NCBI GenBank assembly: GCA_009176605.1 | Contig: SEYY01017740.1 | Span: forward strand, 1 to 22,500 | Length of the DNA: 22,500 nucleotides | Source: Armadillidium nasatum | Taxonomy: Eukaryota; Arthropoda; Malacostraca; Isopoda; Armadillidiidae | Direction of reading: 5' to 3' | In this document: positions 1-10,810 of the stretch, piece by piece | How positions within the stretch are numbered: the stretch's first letter is position 1 | Layout of the letters: every line of letters starts with the position of its first letter | The notes under the pieces: model-generated | What the model was told of the DNA's origin: nothing | The model's database searches: none | The model's input: only the letters and a program-made list of their open reading frames with translations | Translations under genes and position numbers: made by a program

Positions 1-33
<33 letters not shown>
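1..33. repeat. (TA)n microsatellite, cut by window edge
   Basis: Uninterrupted AT dinucleotides from the first base; the tract probably continues to the left of the window. Confidence 0.95.
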
Positions 34-35
<2 letters not shown>

Positions 36-515
36 ACAAAATGAAATAAAAGAACCACTGAACGTTTATGCATAGCAAATGAAAAATAGAGAAAATTAGT
101 GATGCAAAATATATATATAAAGAAAAATTATTTGCAAACAAAGTCAAGTTCCTTGCAATTCAAAGGAAATTTTATCTCCTTTCTTTCATGTTGATTTTAT
201 TTTTATTTTGAATCTCTTTTTAAACCCAAGCAGTAATCAGCCATCGAATTTACTTTCCAATGCCCTTGATGTCTTTTTTCTATACATTTTATATCTTGGT
301 GAAATCATTCACCTTGTTTTTAGCTTACCGTACCAAAATTTTCGGGAAAATATTTTAAGTGATAGTGGAGGAAGTGAATTTTCAAGCTTATGCTTCAACC
401 CCGGTTTTAAAACTTTTCTATTATAATTCCTACAATGGATCTGTAATTAAGATCCTTGAATTATCTAAAAACCTTTTATTGATATTTCTGAAACTGATCC
501 ATGCATCTCTCTCTC

Positions 516-553
<38 letters not shown>

Positions 554-1942
554 ATTCATTTTCCTCAAAAAAATGTTTACCTTTCCTCAAACGCCTCCTA
601 TCTGGTGACCCATCAAATATTCTTTTTTTGATTTTCGCATCAGATAAATTTAGAAAAAGTTTTCAAATATTATAGTACATTCAAAAGATATATCCAAGTA
701 TTACAAAATGTTTCATCAACCCTGGATCATGAGCAATGGAAAGTAACTGGAATATCTTTGTAAAATGCGAAAGATTCTTCTTCTGAAAAGAAGGGAGTAA
801 ATTCTTTTTCTCGGTTTCTTATTATGAAAAAGTTATTTCTGGAGCAAGGGGATTCTTTTTTTTCAATCTTTAATCTAAAAGTTGTTCACTCTCCTTTAGA
901 AGATTTAGATCGCTTTCCAAGTCACTTAATACACTTTGTGTAAACTTTGTTGTTCACTATTTATTTCTGGTTTGGTGAACAAGCTCTCATTTCACTATTA
1001 TTTAAATCAATATCTGAATTTGATCAAACATTTAATGATGTTTTATACCAAGATAAACCTGATACATAGTTTTTACAAAGTTTTTTTTATATAGCCTTGT
1101 CTTTTTTTCAGAAGGAGCGTACCGCATATAACAGAATGAAACTGGCTCCACCAAACTCTTGACACCATACCACTGTAATAAATAACGACACAAGCGTTAA
1201 AATGAGCACAATACATTGCGTTTTATCCATTTAAATGGAGTTTAAAACGTTGATTTTTCTTCCTGAAATATTCGTTGAGAGAGCAGGGTCATATGTTAGA
1301 CATTTTTCTTGCTGAAAGTGGAATATTTTGATTAGTGAGATCTGCTTTAAGTAGTAAATTTAAGCATCTATATAAAATAGAACTTTTATCATATTATATA
1401 ATGTCAAATTGTGCAAATTTTTGCTTTTATAAAAGCTCGTAAACATAAACATCGAAAACAAGAAACCTGGTATTATTTTGTAAACGGCATGGCATTTTTG
1501 TAATTAGAAAAGAGCTGGGAAAAATAAGCCAACAAATTTAAGGGTATCACATTCTACGGCTGATTTCGCATTTCTCAGATATAACTCTTGATAAACATCG
1601 AAATTAAACATGCTTACTTTTAAGCAATGACAATATAAAATTTATCGAAACGTTGAAATCGGTAAAGAGGAATTATCCCCAGAAATTGGGTTCTCTTATT
1701 CTGTACGTGAGTTATATTATCCCAACGATGAAAAATGCTTTAATGAGCAAGTGTACTAACATAACCATATAAAATTTGTATCAAACCGTATAGGAATGTC
1801 ATACGGTGAGAGAATATTATGTAAGAAAACTTATCACAGAAATTCTCAAATAGTCATGCCATTGACTGACGAACACTCTCTCAAGGTATGAGTGTGTTCG
1901 GCATAACTCGGAAGCTTTGGTTTATACTTTTGCAGAGAACAT
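34..1942. other. AT-rich region without a recognisable gene
   Basis: I see no coding sequence with a family signature. It holds a 30-base T homopolymer at 521-550, which could be the complement of an old poly-A tail but has no recognisable element beside it. Two related degenerate segments lie at about 1560-1710 and 1715-1850. An imperfect hairpin of about 11 bp sits at 1868-1900. The few open frames are short, low in complexity and resemble nothing I know. Confidence 0.6.
1560..1850. repeat. Degenerate tandem duplication, period about 130 bp
   Basis: Two consecutive segments share an order of words: AATATAAAATTT then ATCGAAACG in the first (near 1631), CATATAAAATTTG then ATCAAACCG in the second (near 1766), each followed by an A-rich stretch ending in CAGAAATT. 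The similarity is patchy and was judged by eye, so the unit limits are approximate. Confidence 0.4.
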
Positions 1943-2411
1943 CTATTGTTGGAAATGGTTTAGTATTGTAGTGCGCATGCTTCTTTGGGTTGCAATCGGA
2001 AAAGTGTTCAAGACACAATAGCTGTCCACTTTTATCAATCCATAGGTTCGAATACTTATTGTTAAATACTTTATCACAAGCAAACTAAAGTGCGGTCGAA
2101 GACCGTCTTGCATAAAACAAAGGCCACGGCGAATTTCAAATGGAATGTCGGACATTACCTCATGATCCAAAAAACTGTCCGTTAAATTGTCCGGTCCATG
2201 TATCTGACAAATATTTTAGTCCTATTTAATTGCCATCATTACAGGCCCACACATTACATGCAAATGTTGCTAATGTCGACATTTTTTGTTGGCATGCATG
2301 AGAGTTTCTGTCTGTCCATAAATGCTCCTTATCGTTATTTAGAATTCCTAAGAAGCTGACGATCCCAAATCTAATTACCTTTCCCTCATCTATGAATAAA
2401 ATTCGTATCAA
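1943..2411 (-). pseudogene. Mariner-like (Tc1/mariner superfamily) transposase fragment
   Basis: Relic of a cut-and-paste DNA transposase of the DDE fold. Reading the minus strand, 2411-2226 encodes a block starting ILFIDEG, which corresponds to the first catalytic Asp (family form TDEA), and ending NVWACNDGN, which matches the NVWAG-type block that follows it. The same strand at 2190-1943 encodes LTDSFLDHEVMSDIPFEIRR and then FMQDGLRPHFSLLV, the usual second-Asp block (QDGAPPHFS). Beyond that the frame is lost; the neighbouring frame still shows WIDKSG and SDCNP, decayed forms of WIGRGG and SPDLNP. At least one frameshift and internal stops rule out function. No N-terminal DNA-binding domain or terminal inverted repeat was identified. 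Family assignment rests on motif order recognised by eye; the exact mariner lineage is uncertain. Confidence 0.75.
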
Positions 2412-2998
<587 letters not shown>

Positions 2999-3576
2999 TC
3001 TAAGGCTCCTTCAGAACTTCTTTACACCACCCCAGTTGCTTGCTCTTTATAGGGGTGTTGTTCGATCCCGAAATGGGGTACGCCTCACACATCTGGGGTG
3101 GTTCCACTCATACAACTCTCCTTCAAAAGGTGGAGTTTAGTGCTTTTCGTCTTATCAACTCTCCTACTCTCACTAATTCTCTCCAGTCTCTTTCTGCCCA
3201 TCGAACTGTTGCGTCACTTTCTCAATACTATCGCTATTACAACGGACACAGCTCTTCCGAACTCTCTCGTCGCATACCTCCTCCTTTGAGAAGAGCTCGT
3301 GAAACATGTCTTTCTACACAGTCTCATCCTTTCTCTGTCCAACTCTCTGACCCCAGACTTAACCACTATTGCTCAGTCTTACATGTATTCTACTGGTAAA
3401 GTCTAGAACACACTCCCTTCATGTATTTTCCCAATTTCCTATGACTTATCCACCATCAAAAGCCGTGTTTCGGGGTATGTCTGCCTTTAATCTGACGAGG
3501 ATCCCGATTTGCTCCTTTTTCTGATGGAAATTTGGTAAGGTACTGGCCTTTCCCCACCAGAAGCAAAATTAAAAAA
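2999..3576 (+). pseudogene. Jockey-like LINE copy 1: C-terminal end of ORF2 and 3' tail
   Basis: Only the last part of a non-LTR retrotransposon polyprotein (after the reverse-transcriptase palm) survives. At about 3005-3050 it reads [20 protein letters not shown] frameshift leads to GYASHIWGGSTHTTLLQKVE and then AFRLINSPTLTNSLQSLSAH (about 3070-3210), the usual C-terminal signature of this arthropod jockey-like group. A further decayed block near 3400-3500 reads NTLPS and YDLSTIKSRVSGY, the family's C-terminal end. The 3' tail (to about 3575) ends in an A-rich stretch running into TATATATGTGTG. There is no endonuclease or RT catalytic core, so the copy is 5'-truncated and dead. At nucleotide level 3121-3235 closely matches the complement of 17055-17166 in copy 3, so these two belong to one subfamily. 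Confidence 0.88.
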
Positions 3577-3640
3577 AATATATATGTGTGTTTGTTGTAT
3601 GAGTGGGTGGGTGTGTGTGTCTGTATATGGGTGCCTGTGT
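3577..3640. repeat. Short TA/TG-rich microsatellite
   Basis: TATATATG followed by imperfect TG and GGGTG repeats directly after the A-rich tail of LINE copy 1. Mirrors the TA/TG composition of the tract on the 5' side of that copy. Confidence 0.8.
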
Positions 3641-4442
3641 AATTTAATGCCTTTCATGGGTTTGGAGTATAACTGATCATCAGTTAAATTAATTACTTTA
3701 AATTAATATATAAAAATGTAATTATGTAATTATTTTACAAATCATTTATTTTGTATTCTTTCAGTATAAAACGATGAGTTTTATTTCAAAAACTTAAATA
3801 AATAAATAAAAATTTAAATAATTAGATGAATAAATAAATAAATAAAATTTTACTCACTGGTCTGGTGTGTTTACATTATTTCTTTTTTATTAACAACGTT
3901 CTTCTACTCGACACATTATTTTTAATTGCCCTACATCATATCTGAGAAGTGTGTGTGTGTGTGTGTGTATGTTTTTGTGTGTGTCTGTGTGTGTGTGAAT
4001 CAGAGAAATCATTGTACTCGTTCCGTGGCTACTCTAAAGTTAGGTAGATCGGAATATTTATTTGGTTGCTTCCTAATAGCACTAACCATATACCCAATAA
4101 CACTGCAAAAAGCGCTCGTAAATGTGATACGTGAGAGAGCGCTTCTATTATTATATTCTCTTTATTAAGCATTTAGCAACGAGTTTTAAAGCTTAAAATT
4201 GAATTGTAAATTTGCAAAGTATCGCTTTGGGGATTAAAGATAAGAGCATTAAAAGCTCCATTGGTGGTAAATGATGTCCAATGAAAGACACGGACGTGAT
4301 CCGACTTTTTATTAACAACTTTTAGCTTTGATTACCAAACTAAAATATATGTAATAAGCTGATTTACAATGGAATATGGTCTCATTCTCTCATATGTAAA
4401 TGTTTATTTTTAGGATAATCCAATGTGATTACACTGTAGTCG
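3641..4442. other. AT-rich region with simple repeats
   Basis: Contains AAAT/AATA-type repeats at about 3795-3845 and an interrupted (TG)n tract at 3948-3998. The open frame across 3926-4168 is mostly the TG repeat read as Cys-Val and is not taken as a gene. No element signature seen. Confidence 0.65.
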
Positions 4443-4990
<548 letters not shown>

Positions 4991-4994
4991 TTTA

Positions 4995-5205
4995 AAGGTT
5001 CCAGCATCAAGCTTGGGAATATTTCATATTTGGGCGATAAGCGCATTTTGTAATCTTGTAAATATTTTTCTAGTATCCGTAGTTTCTGAGATCTTCATAC
5101 CCTTCCTTTTTTATGCCAGAAGCTTCTCACTTGACCGATTTAGCCAAAACTTTCAGGAACACTACAGTAAGACCATATCTAAAAATAATTTAGTGAGGAT
5201 TTTTT
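4995..5205 (+). repeat. Unclassified dispersed repeat, copy A
   Basis: About 210 bp carrying an ordered word set: AATATTTCATATTTGGGCGA, then CTTGTAAATATTTTTCTA, GTAGTTTCTGAGATC, CTTGACCGATTTAGCC, CTTTCAGGAACACTACAGTA and ACCATATCTAAAAA. The same order recurs at 6075-6285 (plus), in part at 5505-5580 (plus), 10575-10640 (plus), and inverted at 5787-5960 and 5381-5432. Noncoding; probably a MITE or satellite-like family. Confidence 0.75.
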
Positions 5206-5380
5206 TATAGTCCTAGCCAAAATAGTTTCGATAAAATTTAAAAACATATATAAAAAATAATAATTTTTTAAATTATTGACCAGAATATTTTGTGATCCAA
5301 AATATAATTGTAGCCATAATGCTCACAACTTTTTCTATCTATACATATCAAAAAAACTATTAATAAAATTGTAAAACAAA

Positions 5381-5432
5381 GTCTTCTTTCAATCTTCCTG
5401 GAAGCTTAAGTCAGTTGGTCAAGCAACAAAAA
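5381..5432 (-). repeat. Unclassified dispersed repeat, short inverted copy
   Basis: On the minus strand it reads TTGACCAACTGACTTAAGC then TTCCAGGAAGATTGAAAGAA, matching the TTGACCGAT / CTTTCAGGAACACT part of copy A with several substitutions. Lies between copies A and B. Confidence 0.5.
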
Positions 5433-5504
5433 AGTAAAAACAAAAAAGAAGTGGTTGTAAATGAATTTGGAGTAATCACACTTCCATTTTCCTACACGAG
5501 GATT

Positions 5505-5585
5505 TTGTCATTTGACCGATCTAGCCCAAACTTTCAAAACATTGTTGAAAGACATTATCTAAAAAAATATTGAGTTTTTTTTTAT
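5505..5585 (+). repeat. Unclassified dispersed repeat, partial copy B
   Basis: Reads TTTGACCGATCTAGCCCAAA, CTTTCAAAACATTGTTGAAA, GACATTATCTAAAAAAATAT, matching the second half of copy A. It lies left of a (TA)n tract and faces an inverted copy on the other side. Confidence 0.7.
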
Positions 5586-5632
5586 ATGAATCCCGAAGGA
5601 AATCGTTACATCTAAAATATTTTGGAGAAAAG

Positions 5633-5768
<136 letters not shown>

Positions 5769-5786
5769 AGGGATACATATGAAAAG

Positions 5787-5960
5787 CATAGTCTTTCTGC
5801 AACGTTCCTGATGTGTGAACTAGACTGGTCAAGTGACAAGACTATGGCATAAATAAAGAAGGGTCTTTGGATCTCCGAAACGACAGAAATATTACGCGAA
5901 TGTGAAAATTGGATTTCGAACAGTTAGAAAGAGTTTCAAAGTTGTATGGTTGCACCTTTA
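5787..5960 (-). repeat. Unclassified dispersed repeat, inverted copy
   Basis: On the minus strand it reads, in order, TCGCGTAATATTTCTGTCG, TTTCGGAGATCCAAAGA, CACTTGACCAGTCTAGTTC, CATCAGGAACGTTGCAGAAA. This matches both halves of copies A and D. It is opposed to copy B across the (TA)n tract, so the two form an imperfect inverted repeat. Confidence 0.7.
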
Positions 5961-6074
5961 AGATTAAAAAAAAATAAAAATTATCCCAAAAAAGTCTGTA
6001 AAGGGTAAAAAATAAAATGTTCAACCCTTTTTCTGTAGTAAAACTGTAGTAAAAGTTTTAATGTTGAAAACACC

Positions 6075-6285
6075 AGAATACAATTTTGGAACTATTCATA
6101 ATTGGACGAGATAGCCCATTTTTGCATACTTGTAAAATTTCTATACTATCAGTAGTTTCGGAGATCCAGAGATCCTCCTTTCTTTATTTAATTTTTTTGC
6201 TGTTTGACTGATCAAGCTTAAAATTTCAGGAACACTGTAGGAAATTCATATCTAAAAAAATATTTTGAGGATTCATAAAGCGGAA
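6075..6285 (+). repeat. Unclassified dispersed repeat, copy D
   Basis: Reads TTCATAATTGGACGAGATAG, CTTGTAAAATTTCTATACTA, CAGTAGTTTCGGAGATCC, GTTTGACTGATCAAGCTTA, TTTCAGGAACACTGTAGG and CATATCTAAAAAAATATTTT, collinear with copy A. Its right edge is about 80 bp from the 3' end of the Gypsy coding region. Confidence 0.75.
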
Positions 6286-6362
6286 CTTGAAGATACTGTT
6301 GACTATTAAAGCTTCACCGAAAGTATAGAGAAGGAAGGAACAACGAAGCTCACTAAGATATA

Positions 6363-7868
6363 TTAGCCCCCCACGCTATTGCGAAGCATATAAAAGTATT
6401 TAATAAAAGGATTTGATGCAAAAGATACCTTTTTAAACGTGGACTCCTTCTTTTCTGAACTACAAGCTCGCCCAAAGGAGAAGGAGCTAACGGAGGAGGA
6501 GGAGAATGGAGATAACACAGGTGCTAATTCAGAATCCACAGAAAGGGCGTCATGATCAGAGTGTACAGATTCTGAGGATGAAGATGCGGATGCGGAAGAT
6601 GCAGAGCTTGCGGATGCAGATGCGGAAGGGTCAGACTCTGCAGATCAAGGAGCTGATGCGGATCTTGCAGATTGAAGATCGGATGCAGAGGTAGAAGCGG
6701 AAGGAGCAGACGATGCGGATGAAGTGGGTACAGATGCAAAAGCTGGTTCCAAACGTTCAATAGACACCATGTCCGACCTGCCATTAAGAAGCTGAAGTTT
6801 AAAGCACCTTTCGAAACGCTCGATAGATAAGTAGGGACCTGTACAAGGTGCCTTTAAAGCTTTTCGAATACGATCGACCTGGCCATACACACTGGTACAT
6901 GATTTTAAGGCTTGAGGTATATACGAAGTGTCTCTGGACTGATGCAAAGACGGAAGCACCCAAAACTCGAGTCCCTTCATGTGAGATATAAATCTCTTCA
7001 TGAAGGTGTCGAAATCATGTTTGTTCTGAGGAGTGGAAACAAAGAGGTTAGCAGGACACAAAGGAGTTTTGCCAGTAACAGCCTGAAACGGAGAATACCC
7101 AGAGTCATTATGGATACAACGCAGGCTTAGAAGAATCATTGGCAGTGAAATCAACCAATCATTCTTTCTGATGGTCAAGGCGGATTTTAAGGTCCTATGG
7201 AAAAGATCCACATGGCCATTATACTTAAGCTAATTGGCAGATGTTTAAAGGCGGTGAAAATTGATCAGATGAGAATGTTCTGAGAAGAACTCACTTAAGA
7301 ACTGTGTACCTCTGTCTGTAATAATGTAAAGTGGCACCTCAAATCTGGAGATTCGCTGTAGGAAGGCATACGAAACAGACTTTGCAGAAATGCCGAATAT
7401 GGGAAAAGCTTCATCCATTTCGTATTACCGTCAAGGCATGTTAGGAGGTAGAGTGATTAACAGGAGGAGATACAGCAGAAAAAAAGGGCCGACAGTCTCA
7501 AAACTCTGTGATGGGATTTCTAATGGTTCTACAGAAGACTTTGTATGTCATTGCACCTTTGAAGTGTAGCATTAGTGGCACTTCCTAACTCATAGGAGGA
7601 TGTCTTTATCCAAGTTGGGCCAAAAATAGCCTGCCTTAATGAGTCTAAGGGACGCTTTGACCTCAGGATGAGACATACTATGAAGGTCGTCAAAGAGCTG
7701 CCTCCTAATGGAAGCAAGAACAAAAGAACGTGGATGAGGTGTCGAAACGTCACACCACACTGAGAGATTGCCAGACAAAGAGAAGGACTTAGGTCTGTCT
7801 CTTAGAGGAGGGAGTTCTGGATCTGTGTCATGAAGGTGAGCAATAGAGGGGAGGTCCACAGGATCCAA
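6363..7868 (-). pseudogene. Gypsy integrase (zinc-binding, DDE core, GPY/F) with Ala/Ser-rich tail
   Basis: Enzyme that would insert the cDNA into the genome. N-terminal zinc-binding domain: RRQLFDDLHSMSHPEVKASL then RLIKAGYFWPNLDKD (7868-7590). The first catalytic Asp area (about 7400-7480) is too decayed to place. The second catalytic Asp is kept in ITDRGTQF (about 7300-7325). In the third motif the family's VERFHRTLK reads VDLFHRTLK (7185-7211), so the catalytic Glu is Asp. A GPY/F module follows: VYGQVDRIRKALKAPCTGPY then IERFERCFKLQL (6790-6890). Past a TGA at 6645-6647 the same frame stays open to TAA at 6363-6365, with an Ala/Ser-rich stretch and then a basic end (EKKES, NPFIKYFYMLRNSVGG). 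At least two frameshifts and several stops. Confidence 0.9.
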
Positions 7869-7989
7869 AGACAGAGAGGAGACGGAACGAGAGAGAAAGC
7901 GTCAGCGTCAGCGACAACGTTGTCGGAGCCTTTTATACAAATTACCAAGGAAATATATTCGGTCAGGAAGGACAAATGACGTTGCTGAC

Positions 7990-8400
7990 GATCACTATTA
8001 GCTGAAGTCCAGCTTTAAAAAGCGGAAATTTAAAGGTTTAAAATGTAGCATGGATAAATAAGCAGCAATAAGCTCGCAATCAAAAGCCAGATATCTGCTC
8101 TGAGGCTCAGTAAGTTTTTTTTACTGAAGAAATAAATGGGTACCGGAGTACCGTCCACCATCTGATGCAGGGCAGCTCCTATAAAAACTGAAGATGCGTC
8201 AGTGACCAACTTGAGGTGTATTACATCAGGATGGGCAAAATGAAGGGCAGAAGAGGACGATATAACTCCCTTAATATCCTCAAAAGAACGAAGATCTTTG
8301 TCAATCCAAGGAGCAGAAGAAGATTTGGTAGGACAAGCCTTAATAAAGTTTATAAGAGGACATACTATGTGAGAAAAGTTGGAATAAGCCTGCAATAAAA
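7990..8400 (-). pseudogene. Gypsy RNase H domain
   Basis: Would degrade the RNA strand during cDNA synthesis. The connection block PWIDKDLRSFEDIKGVI is followed by LKLVTDASSVFIGAALHQ (first RNase H Asp in TDAS) and GTPVPIYFFSKK. After a frameshift the next frame continues with decayed forms of the rYLAFDCELIAAY block (about 8050-8100). It is in the same frame as the RT catalytic box upstream. The end of the domain is lost, but the downstream ADALSR-like word near 7890-7910 marks the usual boundary with integrase. Confidence 0.85.
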
Positions 8401-9145
8401 TCCGACCATAACCAAAACCAAGGGGTGGGGAGGGATACGAAGAGATTTCAGTTTGCTTAGTTGCAAGGGTAGAAGGATCCGCCGAAGAAAAGTTAAAGCC
8501 AAGGAAGTCCAAGGAAGACTGGAAAAAGAGGCACTTGTCAACGGACAAGTGCAATGAATGTTCATGAAGAAGATGGAAGACCTGATAAAGGTGGGAAGCG
8601 TGTTACTCTTCTGAAGAAGAGAAAATAAGAAGATCATACATATAAACAAATTCAAAAGGGATACATGAAAGATAGAATTCATTTAATGCTGAAAGATAGC
8701 TCCAACGTTCCGAAGACCAAATGGCATAAAATGAAATCCCAAAAGGCCAAACGGAGTGATGACGGCGGTATTCTCAACGTCATCTGAATGTATAGGGATT
8801 TGGTGGTATGCCCTCAGAAGATCCACTTTACTAAAAACGGATGAACCATGCATGTGGATCAGGAGTAAAGGATAACGGTCAGGCCTAGTCACTCCATTAA
8901 GGGCTCTAAAATCTCCACAGGATCTCCACTGACCTTGTTTTTCCTTGGGAACGAGATGCGAAATGAAAGGAAGAAGCCAAAGGGGATTTAGAGGGACGGA
9001 TGATATCGGCTTCTAAAAGAGTGGAAAATTTATGTTTTGCAACGGCGAGCTTGTCCTCTGCAAAGCGTCTCATTCTGGCAAAACCAGGGGTAGCATCCCC
9101 CGTTTCCAGCCTATGAAACACCATAGAGAAGAGTCGGAACTGCAA
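8400..9145 (-). pseudogene. Gypsy reverse transcriptase, catalytic box altered
   Basis: RNA/DNA-dependent DNA polymerase of the element. From 9145: RMRRFAEDKLAVAKHKFSTL then IIRPSKSPLASS (fingers). After a frameshift at about 8895: RPDRYPLLLIHMHGSSVFSK, VDLLRAYHQIPIHSDDVEN and TAVITPFGLLGFHFMPFGLR, the highly characteristic Gypsy RT core with the first catalytic Asp in KVDL. After another frameshift the FVYVDDLLIFSS box appears as FVYMYDLLIFSS at 8633-8644, so one of the paired catalytic Asp residues is Tyr. A stop (about 8603) follows, then HASHLYQVFHLLHEHSLHL and CLFFQSSLDFLGF (thumb). Frameshifts, stops and the lost Asp make it inactive. Confidence 0.93.
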
Positions 9146-9373
9146 AGAGGATTAAGAGGCGAAGTAAAGTTAGGAAACTCACGTAACAGTAGGTCTACCA
9201 CAGAAGAAGAGGAAACAGAGGTATGAAAAAGAATTGGAGAGGGAGTTTCACAAGAAGCAAAATAGCAATTTAATAGACAGTACTGATGAAAAGTCCATCC
9301 CAAGAAAAGGTTTAATAATATCTGAGACCACGAAAGTCCACTGTAAATCATGCCTGAATTTAGGCAGACCAAA

Positions 9374-9560
9374 AGTAGTGCTAAGCTCGAAGTAACAAGA
9401 ATAGAAGAGCCATTAGTTGCGGATGCACGAGCAGCGGATGGATTTAAGGGTTATCCGTGGGCTAAGGCAGGGAAAACAGCGCTGACTGAAAAGCCAGTGT
9501 CACACAAAAAATATATTTTATTTCCGAAGATTTTGTCCGAAATGTAAATGCATGTATTAA
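9374..9560 (-). pseudogene. Gypsy aspartic protease
   Basis: Would cut the gag-pol precursor. On the minus strand the frame reads KIYFLCDTGFSVSAVFPAL, with the catalytic Asp-Thr-Gly at 9493-9501; the family form is DTGA, here DTGF. A stop codon follows, then the frame continues with ASATNGSSILVTS, matching the conserved AANGS block. The next stretch (about 9270-9330) reads SDIIKPFLGMDF-like in mixed frames, the usual ILG-DF end of the protease. The domain lies between gag and RT as expected. Confidence 0.8.
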
Positions 9561-9574
9561 GGTCGATGTTCTCA

Positions 9575-10232
9575 TTATGACCGATATCGTGTTTGCCGGT
9601 GGTGGTCGGAAGGTGGTGGTGGAAGCTGGTCTAGAGTACGTGCCACAGACCAGCAACGAGAAACTGGAGCTGGAGCCTGGGAGCGATGCTGCGGAGGCCG
9701 GTCGGAAGTGCGAAATAGAGTCGAAGAAGCCGAACGAGATAATGATTTGACAATAAGACCATTTTTATTAGGCCAGGAACACCACTGTGTACAAGAATTT
9801 GCATTATTTCCAAAGTACAAATGATAACGGAGAATTTGCTGCCGCTGTGAATCAGAGAAAGGGCGGATCTCTGAGGGAACATGAGTGGCATTGTTATGAG
9901 CAAGGGTCTGAGCTAGAGCAGCATGAAAACGTTTATAAAGAAAGAAACCGAATCTTTTGAAAAATAAAGCAATTACGTAAGTCTGCAAACCCACAAATTT
10001 AACAGTGTCCCTGTCATCATCAGAAAGGTGCTTCAAAATATGTGAGATGAGCTTTAACAATAGTACATATTTCGCTATCAGAAATAACTTCAACTAAATA
10101 AAATTGTGCTTCTAATAAACGAAACCAAGCTTTAGGATAGTTTCTATTAAATTGAGTAATTTTTAACTTAAAGGCATTATATATTGACATCCTAACCCCC
10201 AACGGATTCTGTGAATTACTATTAATAGACAT
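9575..10232 (-). pseudogene. Gypsy gag
   Basis: Structural capsid protein. It starts at 10232 (ATG) with an N-terminal block containing KAWFRLLEAQFYLVEVISDS, matching the conserved WF-x-LEAQF of arthropod Gypsy gags. A frameshift at about 10030-10060 moves the frame to DDDRDTVKFV and onward (to 9575). Near the C-terminus, RYHLYFGNNANSCTQWCSW resembles the CHCC-type zinc motif (C-x-x-H-x-x-F-G-x-x-A-x-x-C-x-x-x-C) of the CsRn1-like Gypsy lineage, with the first Cys changed. The Pro/Arg-rich end (PPQHRSQAPAP) leads into protease. The lineage is tentative. Confidence 0.82.
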
Positions 10233-10574
10233 TTACCCTGTAATAAATAAATATATTTAAATTTGATAAATATGAAAAGTAAACGCAAAATGCGAGAAAA
10301 GAATATGAAAAACAAATGCTTAATCTACAATATATTTATAAGTAAGATATGTCAAACAAGAGAGAATAAAAATAAATATTATTACTTATCAAGAGCAGAA
10401 AACAGCTGAGATCGGAAGAAAGTAAAGCAGCTGAGAAAGAACGAAAAGATCTGGAAATTTGAAAAATTATAAATCTTATATAGGGGAAGCGGACATTTTC
10501 ATTGGGACATTTTGTCGATTATTGTTTTTTGAAATAAATTTTTTTATTTTCACAACAGAAAGATCAATCTTGGT
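10233..10574. other. AT-rich flank, possible Gypsy leader or LTR remnant
   Basis: This would be the leader or 5' LTR of the Gypsy element on the minus strand. I see no primer-binding site and no match to sequence left of 6363, so no LTR is called. Confidence 0.45.
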
Positions 10575-10640
10575 ATATAAGTATAATTGGGGACGATACA
10601 GATTTTTGCATTCTTGTAAAATTTCTGTAAGGGGTATGGT
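10575..10640 (+). repeat. Unclassified dispersed repeat, partial copy E
   Basis: Reads GTATAATTGGGGACGATACA, then TTTTTGCATTCTTGTAAAAT, TTCTGTA, collinear with the first third of copy D at about 6095-6160. The Gypsy remnant is therefore bracketed by two same-strand copies of this family. Confidence 0.6.
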
Positions 10641-10671
10641 TTAGGAAATAATCCAACAAAACTTCAAATTT

Positions 10672-10800
10672 CCCCAACTCAAAATTTGCTCAATAACTTT
10701 TTAATTTTTTTTTAGAAAAGGTAGTTGAATGATGAAGAAATATTTTCTTCTAAGGATTGTTTTTGACTCTTTCATTCCTTCATGGTTGTTTCATGTTTTG
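10672..10800 (+). repeat. Fold-back repeat family, unit 1
   Basis: Order of words: CCCCAACTCAAAATTTGCTC, AATAACTTTT, TTTAGAAAAGGTAGTTGAA, TTTTCTTCTAAGGATTG, ATTCCTTCATGG. Collinear with the left arm of the fold-back and with unit 4 at 11181-11330. Confidence 0.75.
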
Positions 10801-10810
10801 AAATTATTTG

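Larger units (their letters stand above)
6363..10232 (-). mobile_element. Ty3/Gypsy LTR-retrotransposon, degenerate internal region
   Basis: Reading leftward, one finds in order gag, aspartic protease, reverse transcriptase, RNase H and integrase with a GPY/F module. This is the Ty3/Gypsy domain order (integrase last, unlike Ty1/Copia). The span is about 3.9 kb, close to a complete gag-pol. A G-rich run (minus strand GTGGGGGG, about 6366-6373) overlaps the final stop codon at 6363-6365 and is a plausible polypurine tract. I could not identify long terminal repeats: sequence left of 6363 soon becomes the dispersed repeat copy D, and nothing right of 10232 matches it. There are many frameshifts and stops, so it is an old, dead copy. 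No envelope-like gene is present. Confidence 0.93.

Noticed and set aside
96..110. TTAGTGATGCAAAATATATA resembling the hAT-like end at 12797
   Set aside because: Only about 12 bases match, with no GGATGCGG subterminal words and no partner end.
208..631. Two short open frames near the start
   Set aside because: They overlap, cross a T homopolymer (Phe run) and show no conserved motif.
1868..1900. Imperfect hairpin CGAACACTCTC / GAGTGTGTTCG as a terminator or structured RNA
   Set aside because: Short, with a bulge, no transcript context and no second copy seen.
6506..6784. Arg/Met/Gln-rich and Leu/Pro/His-rich frames over the purine-rich repeat
   Set aside because: They are alternative frames of the Ala/Ser-rich tail that is in frame with the Gypsy integrase.
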